This document shows, piece by piece, positions 6,908-14,238 of a DNA stretch of 17,057 nucleotides. This stretch comes from Allopontixanthobacter sp034376665. GTDB lineage: Bacteria > Pseudomonadota > Alphaproteobacteria > Sphingomonadales > Sphingomonadaceae. The notes below the pieces were generated by a model. It searched no databases, was not told where the DNA came from, and was given only the letters and a program-made list of their open reading frames with translations. Positions within the stretch are counted from its first letter, which is position 1; each line of letters opens with the position of its first letter. The translations under genes were made by a program, and so were the position numbers. Where the stretch lies: contig NZ_JAXMJI010000064.1 in assembly GCF_034376665.1 (NCBI RefSeq), positions 1 through 17,057 of the forward strand. The letters run 5' to 3'.

Positions 6908-8164
6908 ATGACCACCAGCGCATCACCAACCCGCCCGCAATTGGGCGAACGCGAATTGATCGCAATGATGGCTTCGCTGATGAGCCTGCAGGCGTTCGGC
7001 ATCGACGGAATGCTGCCCGCACTCGGCGCAATGGCGGCGGAACTCGGCGCGTCCGGCAACGACCGCCAGCTGATTATCGCTGCCTATCTGCTCGGCTCCG
7101 GCCTTGGTGCGCTGATCCCGGGAGCGTTCGCCGACCGTTTCGGGCGCCGACCGGTGCTGTATTTCAGCATCGTGTTCTATTTCCTGATGTCGCTCGCCTG
7201 TTCGATGGTGACCGATTTCGGCACGCTGGTGGCGATGCGGGCAATCCAGGGGTTCGGCAGCGCGGGCCTGTCCGTTCTGCCGGCCACGATCGTGCGCGAC
7301 CGGGTGGGCGGGGACCGGATGGCCAAGCTGATGTCGCTGATCATGATGACCTTCATGGTGGTGCCGCTGCTCGCCCCGGCCGCTGGCCAGGCGATCCTGG
7401 TGTTCGCCGGATGGCGGGTGATTTTCGACGCCATGGCGGTAGCCTGCGCGCTGGTCGGCATTTGGGTCTTTTGGCGGCTGCCGGAATCGCTGACTGCGGA
7501 AAACCGCCAGACGCTGGAACCGCGTACCATCGCGGTCAACATGGTCCGCGGCGTCAGCGATCGCAGCGCACTCGGCTATATTCTCGGCAGTGCGCTGGTG
7601 TTCGGCGCCCTGTTCGGCTTCCTCAATTCATCGCAGCAGCTGATCGGTGAGACATTCGGCGCCGGCGAGGATTTCGCACTGGTGTTCGGCGCGATGGTGA
7701 TCGGGCTGGTGATCGCCAATTTCACCAACTCCCGCATCGTCGAACGCTTCGGTGCGCGAAGGGTCAGCCATACGGCGCTGCTCGCCATTATCGTGGTCAG
7801 CGGCGTGCAGGTCTGGTCCGCCAGCCAGCCGGATCAGTCGCTGTGGCAATTCGTGCCGCTGATGTCGATCAACCTGGCGCTGCTCGGTTTCATCGGGGCC
7901 AATTTCGGATCGATCGCGATGCAGCCCTTCCTGCATATCGCGGGCGCGGCGTCCTCCGGCCAGACCTTCCTGCGGATGGTCACCGGCGCGCTGCTGGGCG
8001 GGGCGATCGGACAGGCGTTTGACGGCACTGCGCGGCCGATCGCTATGGCGCTGCTGGTGTGCGGGATCCTGGCGCTGCTGCTGGTGCTGTGGAGCGAGAA
8101 GGGCAGGCTGTTTCGCCGGGTCCATCCGCCCGGCACGAACCCGGTTATTCTTCCGGCGGAATGA
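6908..8164 (+). CDS. MFS transporter, Bcr/CflA-like drug exporter
   Basis: The 418-residue protein shows the 12-helix major facilitator pattern. Helix 1 carries FGIDGMLPALGAMAAELG (from residue 30), equivalent to the DMYLPALP element of Bcr/CflA drug/proton antiporters. The helix 2-3 loop holds motif A, GALIPGAFADRFGRRPVL (67-84). Helix 4 begins with RAIQGFGSAG (111-120), the motif B arginine typical of 12-TM exporters. It probably expels small toxic molecules in exchange for protons, but the substrate is unknown. An AGGAA lies 5-6 bases before the ATG. The last 20 bases overlap the end of crtB on the opposite strand. Confidence 0.9.
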   Translation: MTTSASPTRPQLGERELIAMMASLMSLQAFGIDGMLPALGAMAAELGASGNDRQLIIAAYLLGSGLGALIPGAFADRFGRRPVLYFSIVFYFLMSLACSMVTDFGTLVAMRAIQGFGSAGLSVLPATIVRDRVGGDRMAKLMSLIMMTFMVVPLLAPAAGQAILVFAGWRVIFDAMAVACALVGIWVFWRLPESLTAENRQTLEPRTIAVNMVRGVSDRSALGYILGSALVFGALFGFLNSSQQLIGETFGAGEDFALVFGAMVIGLVIANFTNSRIVERFGARRVSHTALLAIIVVSGVQVWSASQPDQSLWQFVPLMSINLALLGFIGANFGSIAMQPFLHIAGAASSGQTFLRMVTGALLGGAIGQAFDGTARPIAMALLVCGILALLLVLWSEKGRLFRRVHPPGTNPVILPAE

Positions 8165-9167
8165 CGGGTGCCGGCGCGGGCGCACGGGCGAAATCGCGGC
8201 GCGACCAGCGCGGCATTTCGGCAGGGGGTTCCGGCCGGTTTACCAGCGCCTCGAAACAGGCGGCGGCAACGTGGCGTGCCTTGGCAAGGCCGGAGACATA
8301 GATCCGGTGGTCCCATGCCGCCGTGCCCGATCTGCGCACCTTGCGGCCGATCGCGCCATAGATCCGCGCCGCGCTCAGCACCGCCCAGCGGCTGCGGAAC
8401 GGAAGGTTCTTCGCGCCGAGACGCGATGCCGCTTCATGAGCCTCGGCCAGGTCCAGCATTCGCGCCACGAGCCCAACCAACTCGCGGCGGAACATCGGTT
8501 TCATGTGCTGGCCCGGCGGAATATCCGCTTCGGAAAGCCATTCCACCGGCAAATAGCAGCGCCCCGCCGCGTCATCTTCCTCGATATCGCGCGCGATGTT
8601 GTTGAGCTGGAATGCAAGGCCAAGGTCGCACGCCCGGTCCAGCATCTCCCCGTCGTCCTTCGCCACGCCCATGACCACGCCCATCATCACGCCCACCGCG
8701 CCTGCGACATGATAGCAATATTGCATCATGTCCTTTTCGGTGCGGGGCCGCCAATCGTCCGCATCGAGCGCGAAACCGGCGATAACGTCCTCCGCCATTT
8801 CGTGCGTGATCCCGGCTTCGATGGCTACCTGGCCGAAGGCGTCGAACGCCACATCGGCGGTGGGCATCCGGTCGAACGCGCGGTTGGTGAGCAGCTTGAT
8901 CGACCGCAGGCGCTTGGCCGCGTCGCTCTGGTCTCCCAGCGCGCCGCCCTTGTCCTGCGCGTCGGCGATGTCGTCGCAGCGGCGGCACCAGGCATAGAGC
9001 AGCCACACCCGTTCGCGAGTGGTCCGGTCGAACAGGCGGGACGCGGCGGCGAAGCTTTTGGAGCCTTCCTCGATCGCTTCGCGCGCCTTGGCCACCAGCG
9101 ACGCCCGCTGCCGCCCCCCGCCGGTCTGTTCGGGGGTGGTCCGCATTATCCGCGACGGCGCCAGCAT
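8145..9167 (-). CDS. crtB: Phytoene synthase
   Basis: CrtB joins two geranylgeranyl diphosphates head-to-head to make phytoene, the first committed carotenoid step. The protein (340 residues from the ATG at 9167) has both aspartate-rich motifs that bind diphosphate through Mg2+: CRRCDDIADAQD (DDIAD at 65-69) and QLNNIARDIEEDDAAGRCYLP (DIEED at 194-198). The GSKSFAAASRLFD segment near the N-terminus is also typical. The frame is open upstream to 9446, but that part lies antisense to the LOG-family gene and is not protein-like. An ATG at 9146 is an alternative start; neither has a strong ribosome site. The C-terminus is an Ala/Pro-rich tail. It is the last gene of the carotenoid operon, 38 bases after the LOG-family gene. 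crtY in the same operon supports phytoene over dehydrosqualene synthesis. Confidence 0.95.
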   Translation of the reverse strand: MLAPSRIMRTTPEQTGGGRQRASLVAKAREAIEEGSKSFAAASRLFDRTTRERVWLLYAWCRRCDDIADAQDKGGALGDQSDAAKRLRSIKLLTNRAFDRMPTADVAFDAFGQVAIEAGITHEMAEDVIAGFALDADDWRPRTEKDMMQYCYHVAGAVGVMMGVVMGVAKDDGEMLDRACDLGLAFQLNNIARDIEEDDAAGRCYLPVEWLSEADIPPGQHMKPMFRRELVGLVARMLDLAEAHEAASRLGAKNLPFRSRWAVLSAARIYGAIGRKVRRSGTAAWDHRIYVSGLAKARHVAAACFEALVNRPEPPAEMPRWSRRDFARAPAPAPVIPPEE

Positions 9168-9205
9168 ACGCTTGGAATTGGTCGTCCCGGGATGATTGCG
9201 TTCGG

Positions 9206-9787
9206 TCAGAGGTCGCTGGCCTTCATCTGAAAAATCGGGGTGTGGGGGATGTATTCTGCCATCCGGGTGAGCAGCGTGTCGAGCGATTCCTCGGCAATCA
9301 GGATGCCCTGATGCGCCGGGCGGACGAAACCGACCTCTGCCATGTGCCGGTTGAACGCGATCAGATGGTCGTAGAACCCGAAGGCGTTGAGCAGTCCGAC
9401 GGGGTTGGAATGATAGCCCAGTTGGGCCCAGCTGACCGCTTCCCACATCTCGTCCATCGTGCCGACGCCGCCGGGCAGGTTGATGAACCCGTCCGAGAGA
9501 TCGGTGAAGGCGGCCTTGCGTTCATGCATTCCGCCCACGATCCGCAGTTCGGTGCAATCATTGTTCGCAATCTCGCTGCCCGCCAGCGCCTCGGGGATGA
9601 CCCCGATCACTTCGCCGCCCGCATCCAGAGCGCCAGACGCGACCGCACCCATCAGCCCCAGCCGCCCGCCGCCGTAAACCACGCCGATGCCGCGCTGCGC
9701 CAGCACCGCGCCCACGTTGCGGGCGAGGTCGATATAGCGCGGGTCCGCCGGGGAGGCGGAGCCGCAGTAGATTGCCAGTCGTTTCAT
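9206..9787 (-). CDS. LOG-family protein (TIGR00730 Rossmann fold; putative nucleoside-5'-monophosphate phosphoribohydrolase)
   Basis: The 193-residue protein has the LOG/TIGR00730 signature: IYCGSASPADPRY at the N-terminus, YGGGRLGLMG (38-47), MHERK (87-91) and the active-site motif PGGVGTMDE (105-113). Characterised members cleave cytokinin riboside 5'-monophosphates or AMP to free base plus ribose 5-phosphate; many are mis-annotated as lysine decarboxylases. The ATG at 9787 overlaps the crtI stop as ATGA, with a GAGGA 9 bases upstream, so translation is coupled to crtI. crtB follows 38 bases later. No role in carotenoid synthesis is known to me. Coupling may reflect shared expression, or nucleotide salvage or cytokinin production in plant- or alga-associated bacteria. 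Confidence 0.92.
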   Translation of the reverse strand: MKRLAIYCGSASPADPRYIDLARNVGAVLAQRGIGVVYGGGRLGLMGAVASGALDAGGEVIGVIPEALAGSEIANNDCTELRIVGGMHERKAAFTDLSDGFINLPGGVGTMDEMWEAVSWAQLGYHSNPVGLLNAFGFYDHLIAFNRHMAEVGFVRPAHQGILIAEESLDTLLTRMAEYIPHTPIFQMKASDL

Positions 9788-11340
9788 GCCTGTAAATCCT
9801 CGATCATCAGACCGGCGGTCGCTTTCGCGCTGCCGACGACGCCCGGTATACCCGCGCCAGGGTGAGTGCCAGCGCCGGTGAGGTAAAAATTGGGGATCAC
9901 ATCGTCGCGGTTGTGGCCGCGGAACCACGCGCTCTGGGTCAGCACCGGTTCCAGGCTGAACGCGCTGCCGAGATGCGCGTTGAGATCGGTGCTGAAATCC
10001 TTCGGTGCGTAATGGAATTTGGTCACGATCCGGTCATGGATGTCGGGGATCAGCCGCCGTCCGACCTCGTCGAGAATGCGCCGCTCCAGGATCGGGCCAA
10101 TCTCGTCCCAATCCACCGCCAGCTTGCCCATGTGGGCGACGGGGACCAGCGCATAGAAGGTGCTCTTGCCCGGAGGCGCCATGCTCGGGTCCGTGACGGT
10201 GGGGTGGTGCAGGTAGATGCTGAAATCCTGCGGCAACACGCCCTTGTCATAGATATCGTCCAGCAGCCCTTTGTAGCGCGGTCCGAACAGGATCATGTGG
10301 TGCGGGATGCCGGGCCAGGTTCCTTCCAGCCCGAAATGGACCACGAACAATCCGGGGCTGTAGGACTTGCGGGCGAGTTTCTTCGCATAATCCTTGCCGC
10401 GTTTGCTGGTGGACAGCAGGTCGCGGTAGGAATGCATGATGTCGGCATTGCTGGCGACGGCGTCGAAGCGTTCGCGGAACCCGCTTTTCGTTTCGACCTC
10501 GGACACGCGGTTGCCCACCGTGTGCAGCTGGATCACCGGATCGCCGACGATCATCCGCCCGCCGAGCCGCTCGAAATGGCGGATCATCCCCGCGATCAGC
10601 CGGTTGGTGCCACCGCGTGTCCACCACACGCCGCCGTCCTTTTCCAGCTTGTGGATGAGGGCATAGACCGCGCTCGTCTTCATCGGGTTGCCGCCGACCA
10701 GCAGCGTGTGGAAACTCAGCGCCTCGCGTAGTTTTTCCGATTTGATGTATTTCGACACGATCGAATAGACGCTGCGCCAGGCCTGGTATTTGGCCAGCGC
10801 CGGTGCCGCCTTGATCATGGATTTGAAATCGAGGAACGGAACGGTGCCCAGCTTCACATAGCCTTCGTCATGCACCCCGGCGGAATAGTTCAGAAATTCC
10901 CGGTAGCCCGCAGCGTCGCCCGGCGCGACGCGGTCGATCTCGGCCATCAGGCCCGCTTCGTCGTTCGAATAGTCGAAATTCACCCCGTCCGGCCAGTTCA
11001 GCCGGTAGAACGGCATCACCGGCATCAGTTCGACATCCTCCGCCATGTCGTGGCCGGTCAGTTCCCACAATTGCCTGAGGCACGGCGGATCGGTCACCAC
11101 GGTCGGGCCGCCGTCGAAGGTGAAGCCGTCCTTTTCCCAGAAATAGGCGCGGCCGCCCGGCTTGTCCCGGCCTTCGATTACAGTGGTTGCGATCCCGGCG
11201 GATTGCAGCCGGATTGCCAGTGCCAACCCGCCAAAGCCCGATCCGACTACGCAGGCGGTCTTGCCGGTGGGTGGTATCGCCAGGGGCTTCGCCGCCGCTG
11301 CCGGGGAGGGCGCCAGCGAAGGGATGGAAGGCGAGGTCAT
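9784..11340 (-). CDS. crtI: Phytoene desaturase (CrtI type)
   Basis: CrtI is the bacterial FAD-dependent desaturase that introduces four double bonds into phytoene to give lycopene at the membrane. The 518-residue protein has the dinucleotide-binding GSGFGG (33-38) followed by VIEGRDKPGGRAY (54-66). It ends with the family signature FYLTGAGTHPGAGIPGVVGS (from residue 485), which closes the FAD pocket. About 26 Ala/Pro-rich residues precede the FAD motif, a slightly long N-terminus. The start ATG overlaps the crtY stop as ATGA and has an AGGAG (complement of 11349-11353) 8 bases upstream, so the start is well supported. The number of desaturation steps cannot be read from sequence, but the neighbouring lycopene cyclase supports lycopene as product. 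Confidence 0.96.
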   Translation of the reverse strand: MTSPSIPSLAPSPAAAAKPLAIPPTGKTACVVGSGFGGLALAIRLQSAGIATTVIEGRDKPGGRAYFWEKDGFTFDGGPTVVTDPPCLRQLWELTGHDMAEDVELMPVMPFYRLNWPDGVNFDYSNDEAGLMAEIDRVAPGDAAGYREFLNYSAGVHDEGYVKLGTVPFLDFKSMIKAAPALAKYQAWRSVYSIVSKYIKSEKLREALSFHTLLVGGNPMKTSAVYALIHKLEKDGGVWWTRGGTNRLIAGMIRHFERLGGRMIVGDPVIQLHTVGNRVSEVETKSGFRERFDAVASNADIMHSYRDLLSTSKRGKDYAKKLARKSYSPGLFVVHFGLEGTWPGIPHHMILFGPRYKGLLDDIYDKGVLPQDFSIYLHHPTVTDPSMAPPGKSTFYALVPVAHMGKLAVDWDEIGPILERRILDEVGRRLIPDIHDRIVTKFHYAPKDFSTDLNAHLGSAFSLEPVLTQSAWFRGHNRDDVIPNFYLTGAGTHPGAGIPGVVGSAKATAGLMIEDLQA

Positions 11341-12572
11341 GGTCGTGTCTCCTGGGGGGCGGCAAGCGGACGGCCCGGGGTAATCAAGGCCGCAATCGCC
11401 TTGCTGACAGCTACGGGCGGCTTGCCGATAAGGATGCGGGCCTTGTCGGCAAAAGTGGACCGCGCGGCGTAAAACCGTTCGACCAGATCTTCGTCAAGGC
11501 GGTAGAAATGTTCGAAGATGCGGTAGCGCAGGTCCGGCTCGGCCGCGCCGAACAGCATCGAGCCGAGCATTCGGTAATAACGCGTCCGCGCCCAATGGCG
11601 CCGTGCGCGCTGCTCGATCAAGGCAGTCATCTGCGCGCCCGGAAGGTCCGCCTCAGCGGCGATCGCCAGCGCAGTCTCCACCGCAAAAGGCAGGGTGTAG
11701 CTGGTTAGAGGATGCACGAACCCGCCGCGCGCGCCGGCCATCGCCACGCCGTCAACCCGCAGCGCCGCCTGATACTCCGCAAACGACCCGCCGGTGATGA
11801 CTGGCAGGACCCCGGCTTCGTGGCCGACAATCTCGAAATCATCGCTGCCCGCCGCGCCCCAGCCCTGTTCCTGCGTATAGGCGTCGATCCGGGCGGACAG
11901 CGCGCTGCGGTCCAGCACCGGATCGTCGGCGTAATAGGTGTCTTCGATGAACAGGTCTCTCGCGCCCAGCGGCAACGTATAGACGAAACGGAAGGCATCA
12001 TGCTGCCGGACCGCGGCGTCCATGATCATGGGTCGGGCGATCCCGTGCGGCTGCTTCGTGCGGATGTGGCGGCCCATGAACACCTGCCACCCGCCGCGAA
12101 AATGCTCCGAAGTTACCCCGCCGCGGCAGTCGATCACCATGCGGGCGGAAATCCTGGCGCCGCTGTCCAGCGTCACGCCCTGCGCGTCCAGCGCGGCAAC
12201 GCCGCAGCTGGTATGGATGCTCTCTTGCGACAATTCGCGCCGCAGGCTGGCGTCGAAATCGGGCGAGGCGAGCGAACGGTATTGCGACCCAAGCTGCCGC
12301 GCGTAGGCCGGAAAGCGCACTTCGTAGCCCCGCCACTCGGCAATGCGGAACCCGGCCATCAGCGCCGCGCTTTCGGGCGCCGCCAGGTCGCTGGCGAACC
12401 AGCTCCACCGGTGGTTGCCGCCGAGCGTCTCGCCCTGTTCGATCAGCATGACCGATATTTCCGGCCGCAGGCGCCGCAGCGCGAGCGCGATCAGCCCGCC
12501 CGCCAGCCCTCCGCCGACAATCGCGATCTCGGTTCGTGTGTCTGCCGGAGTATGTTGCGTGCGCGCGACCAT
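11337..12572 (-). CDS. crtY: Lycopene beta-cyclase (CrtY type)
   Basis: CrtY closes both ends of lycopene to form beta-carotene, using FAD non-oxidatively. The 411-residue protein begins with the dinucleotide motif IAIVGGGLAGGLIALAL (GGGLAGG at 20-26) and LIEQGETLGGNHRWSW. It carries the cyclase signature FIEDTYY (208-214) and RGGFVHPLTSYTLP (282-295). It is the first gene of the minus-strand carotenoid operon. A TAG lies five codons upstream in frame, so the ATG at 12572 is the earliest possible start. No strong ribosome site precedes it. The divergent DUF2585 gene lies close by, so the operon promoter must fit in a short shared region or within that gene's 5' end. No PpsR-like TGT-N12-ACA site was seen. 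Confidence 0.95.
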   Translation of the reverse strand: MVARTQHTPADTRTEIAIVGGGLAGGLIALALRRLRPEISVMLIEQGETLGGNHRWSWFASDLAAPESAALMAGFRIAEWRGYEVRFPAYARQLGSQYRSLASPDFDASLRRELSQESIHTSCGVAALDAQGVTLDSGARISARMVIDCRGGVTSEHFRGGWQVFMGRHIRTKQPHGIARPMIMDAAVRQHDAFRFVYTLPLGARDLFIEDTYYADDPVLDRSALSARIDAYTQEQGWGAAGSDDFEIVGHEAGVLPVITGGSFAEYQAALRVDGVAMAGARGGFVHPLTSYTLPFAVETALAIAAEADLPGAQMTALIEQRARRHWARTRYYRMLGSMLFGAAEPDLRYRIFEHFYRLDEDLVERFYAARSTFADKARILIGKPPVAVSKAIAALITPGRPLAAPQETRP

Positions 12573-12648
12573 TGGCGATAGGCACTAAGCGGCATTGGGA
12601 TGGGGAGCAATCAACTTGCGCATCGGAAAAGCCGTGCCAAAAGGGCGC

Positions 12649-13239
12649 ATGACCCGCCGCCTCCTGCCGCACCGCGCGGCCATACTCGCAACTGTGCTTC
12701 TGCTATTGGCCGTCGCCGCAATCCTGCTGGCAATGGACCGGCCGCCGATCTGTGCTTGCGGCACGGTGAAACTGTGGCACGGGGTGGTCCAATCCTCGGA
12801 AAACAGCCAGCATCTGACAGACTGGTATTCCCCCAGCCATTTCATCCACGGGCTGATCTTCTATTTCTTCGCCTGGCTGCTGTGGATAAAATGGGGGATA
12901 TTCGGCGGAAAACCCCAGCGCTGGGCTTTGCCGATTGCCGCGGTGATCGAATCGGCGTGGGAGATATTCGAGAACACCCCCTTCATCATCGACCGCTACC
13001 GCGAGGTCACTATCAGCTGGGGTTATGTCGGGGACAGCACGATCAATTCGCTGGCGGATATCGGCTGGATGATCGCCGGCTTCCTGTTCGCCGCGCGGGT
13101 GCCATGGCAGATCAGCCTGGCGATTGCGGTGTTTTTCGAGCTGTTTACCGCGTGGATGATCCGCGACAATCTGACGCTCAACGTGGTCATGCTGGTGTGG
13201 CCGCTCGAGGCGGTCAAGCAGTGGCAGGGCATGGGATAG
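12649..13239 (+). CDS. DUF2585/UPF0314 integral membrane protein
   Basis: The protein (196 residues from the ATG at 12649) matches the alphaproteobacterial DUF2585/UPF0314 family as I recall it, including the block CACGTVKLWHGVVQSSENSQ and the SPSHFIHG segment. It has one N-terminal helix (about 11-28) and three or four more. Several polar residues lie in or near membrane segments: H64, H67, E101, E105, E108, D115-R116, G128-D129-S130, N133, D137 and R172-D173-N174. The function is unknown. Upstream in-frame starts exist at 12595 (ATG), 12616 (TTG, with GGGGAG 8 bases before) and 12634 (GTG). 12649 was chosen because it gives the usual family length and N-terminus. It is divergent from crtY and on the same strand as the MipA-like gene. 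Confidence 0.87.
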   Translation: MTRRLLPHRAAILATVLLLLAVAAILLAMDRPPICACGTVKLWHGVVQSSENSQHLTDWYSPSHFIHGLIFYFFAWLLWIKWGIFGGKPQRWALPIAAVIESAWEIFENTPFIIDRYREVTISWGYVGDSTINSLADIGWMIAGFLFAARVPWQISLAIAVFFELFTAWMIRDNLTLNVVMLVWPLEAVKQWQGMG

Positions 13240-13304
13240 CGTCTGACGCCGGAACATCGGGGGACTCGCGGCGTTGATGGTTCGACTGACCGAGGGAAAT
13301 CTCC

Positions 13305-14186
13305 ATGTACCGCCATTTCATGTCTGCTGCGCTTGCCAGCGCGGCCATCTGCCCTGCTGCCGCCGCGTCCGGCGCTGCCGCACAGGACGCGCCGCCGCCG
13401 ACCGGTCCTCCGGAAGATCCGGAAAGCGACGTTTACGACGACACCTGGATGAGCATCGGGATTGGCGCGGGTCTTGGCCCGAGCTATTCTGGTTCCGACG
13501 ATTTTGTACTGTTTCCGGCCCCGATCCTGCAGGGCAGGGTTGGCGGTATCGGGATTTCGCCGCGCCCGGCCGGGCTGGCTCTCGACCTGATCGATGACGC
13601 TCCGGGAAGCGCGGTAAATTTTTACGTTGGTCCCTCGTTCCGGTTACGCAGCGACCGCGCAAATCAGATCGGCGACGAGGTGGTAAAGCTGGCGGGAAAG
13701 CTGGAGCGGGCCTATGAAGTGGGCTTTTCGGCAGGCATCAGCAAACCGGCGCTGCTGAACCCATATGACAGCATCAGCTTCGGCGTCGATACAAGATGGG
13801 ATGTGGCCGGTGCGCATAGCGGTATGGTTGTGGAACCCGGCGTATCTTATTTCACTCCGCTAAGCCGCGGCATGGCGGCGGTGCTGTCGGTCAGCGCCGA
13901 ATATGCCGATAATGATTACAATTCCTATTACTACACTGTGGATGCGGCACAGAGCGCGGCGTCCGGGCTGAACCTGTACGAAGCCGATGGCGGGTTCAAC
14001 TCGGTCGGTACCAATCTGCTGCTGTCGATGGATCTGGACGGCAATTTGCTCAACGGCGGGATGTCGGTGGTATTGATCGGAGGATATTCGCGGCTGCTGG
14101 GCGATGCAAAGAACACCCCCTATACCAGCGAGCGCGGCAGCACGGACCAATTTTTCGGCGCGGTTGGCATCAGCTATACGTTCTGA
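13305..14186 (+). CDS. MipA/OmpV-family outer-membrane protein
   Basis: The 293-residue protein has a Sec signal peptide (hydrophobic, alanine-rich, likely cut after AAAQ at residue 27) and a short Pro/Asp-rich linker. A beta-barrel with the family's opening motif follows, WMSIGIGAGLGPSYSGSDDF (from residue 48). It ends in GISYTF, a C-terminal aromatic residue typical for BAM-dependent outer-membrane insertion. MipA in E. coli scaffolds a murein synthase and hydrolase; OmpV-like members also act as porins. The exact role here is not predictable. A GAGGGAAA precedes the ATG by about 6 bases. It lies 65 bases after the DUF2585 gene and is followed by a strong hairpin. Confidence 0.9.
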   Translation: MYRHFMSAALASAAICPAAAASGAAAQDAPPPTGPPEDPESDVYDDTWMSIGIGAGLGPSYSGSDDFVLFPAPILQGRVGGIGISPRPAGLALDLIDDAPGSAVNFYVGPSFRLRSDRANQIGDEVVKLAGKLERAYEVGFSAGISKPALLNPYDSISFGVDTRWDVAGAHSGMVVEPGVSYFTPLSRGMAAVLSVSAEYADNDYNSYYYTVDAAQSAASGLNLYEADGGFNSVGTNLLLSMDLDGNLLNGGMSVVLIGGYSRLLGDAKNTPYTSERGSTDQFFGAVGISYTF

Positions 14187-14193
14187 ACTCACG

Positions 14194-14220
14194 TCCCTCC
14201 GGGCACCGCGCCCGGAGGGA
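14194..14220. terminator. GC-rich hairpin between convergent genes
   Basis: A perfect 11-bp inverted repeat, TCCCTCCGGGC / GCCCGGAGGGA with a 5-base loop, begins 8 bases after the MipA-like stop and ends 18 bases before the S9 peptidase stop. Its position between converging genes and its strength suggest a terminator, perhaps working in both directions. Neither side has a clear T-run, so it may act as a transcript-end stabiliser or need Rho or other help. Confidence 0.65.
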
Positions 14221-14238
14221 ACTCACTATTCTGCTGAT

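Noticed and set aside
9168..9446. N-terminal extension of crtB by 93 codons
   Set aside because: Antisense to the LOG-family gene, not protein-like, and absent from the phytoene synthase fold.
9862..12581. Plus-strand frames opposite crtI and crtY
   Set aside because: Antisense shadows of well-supported carotenoid genes.
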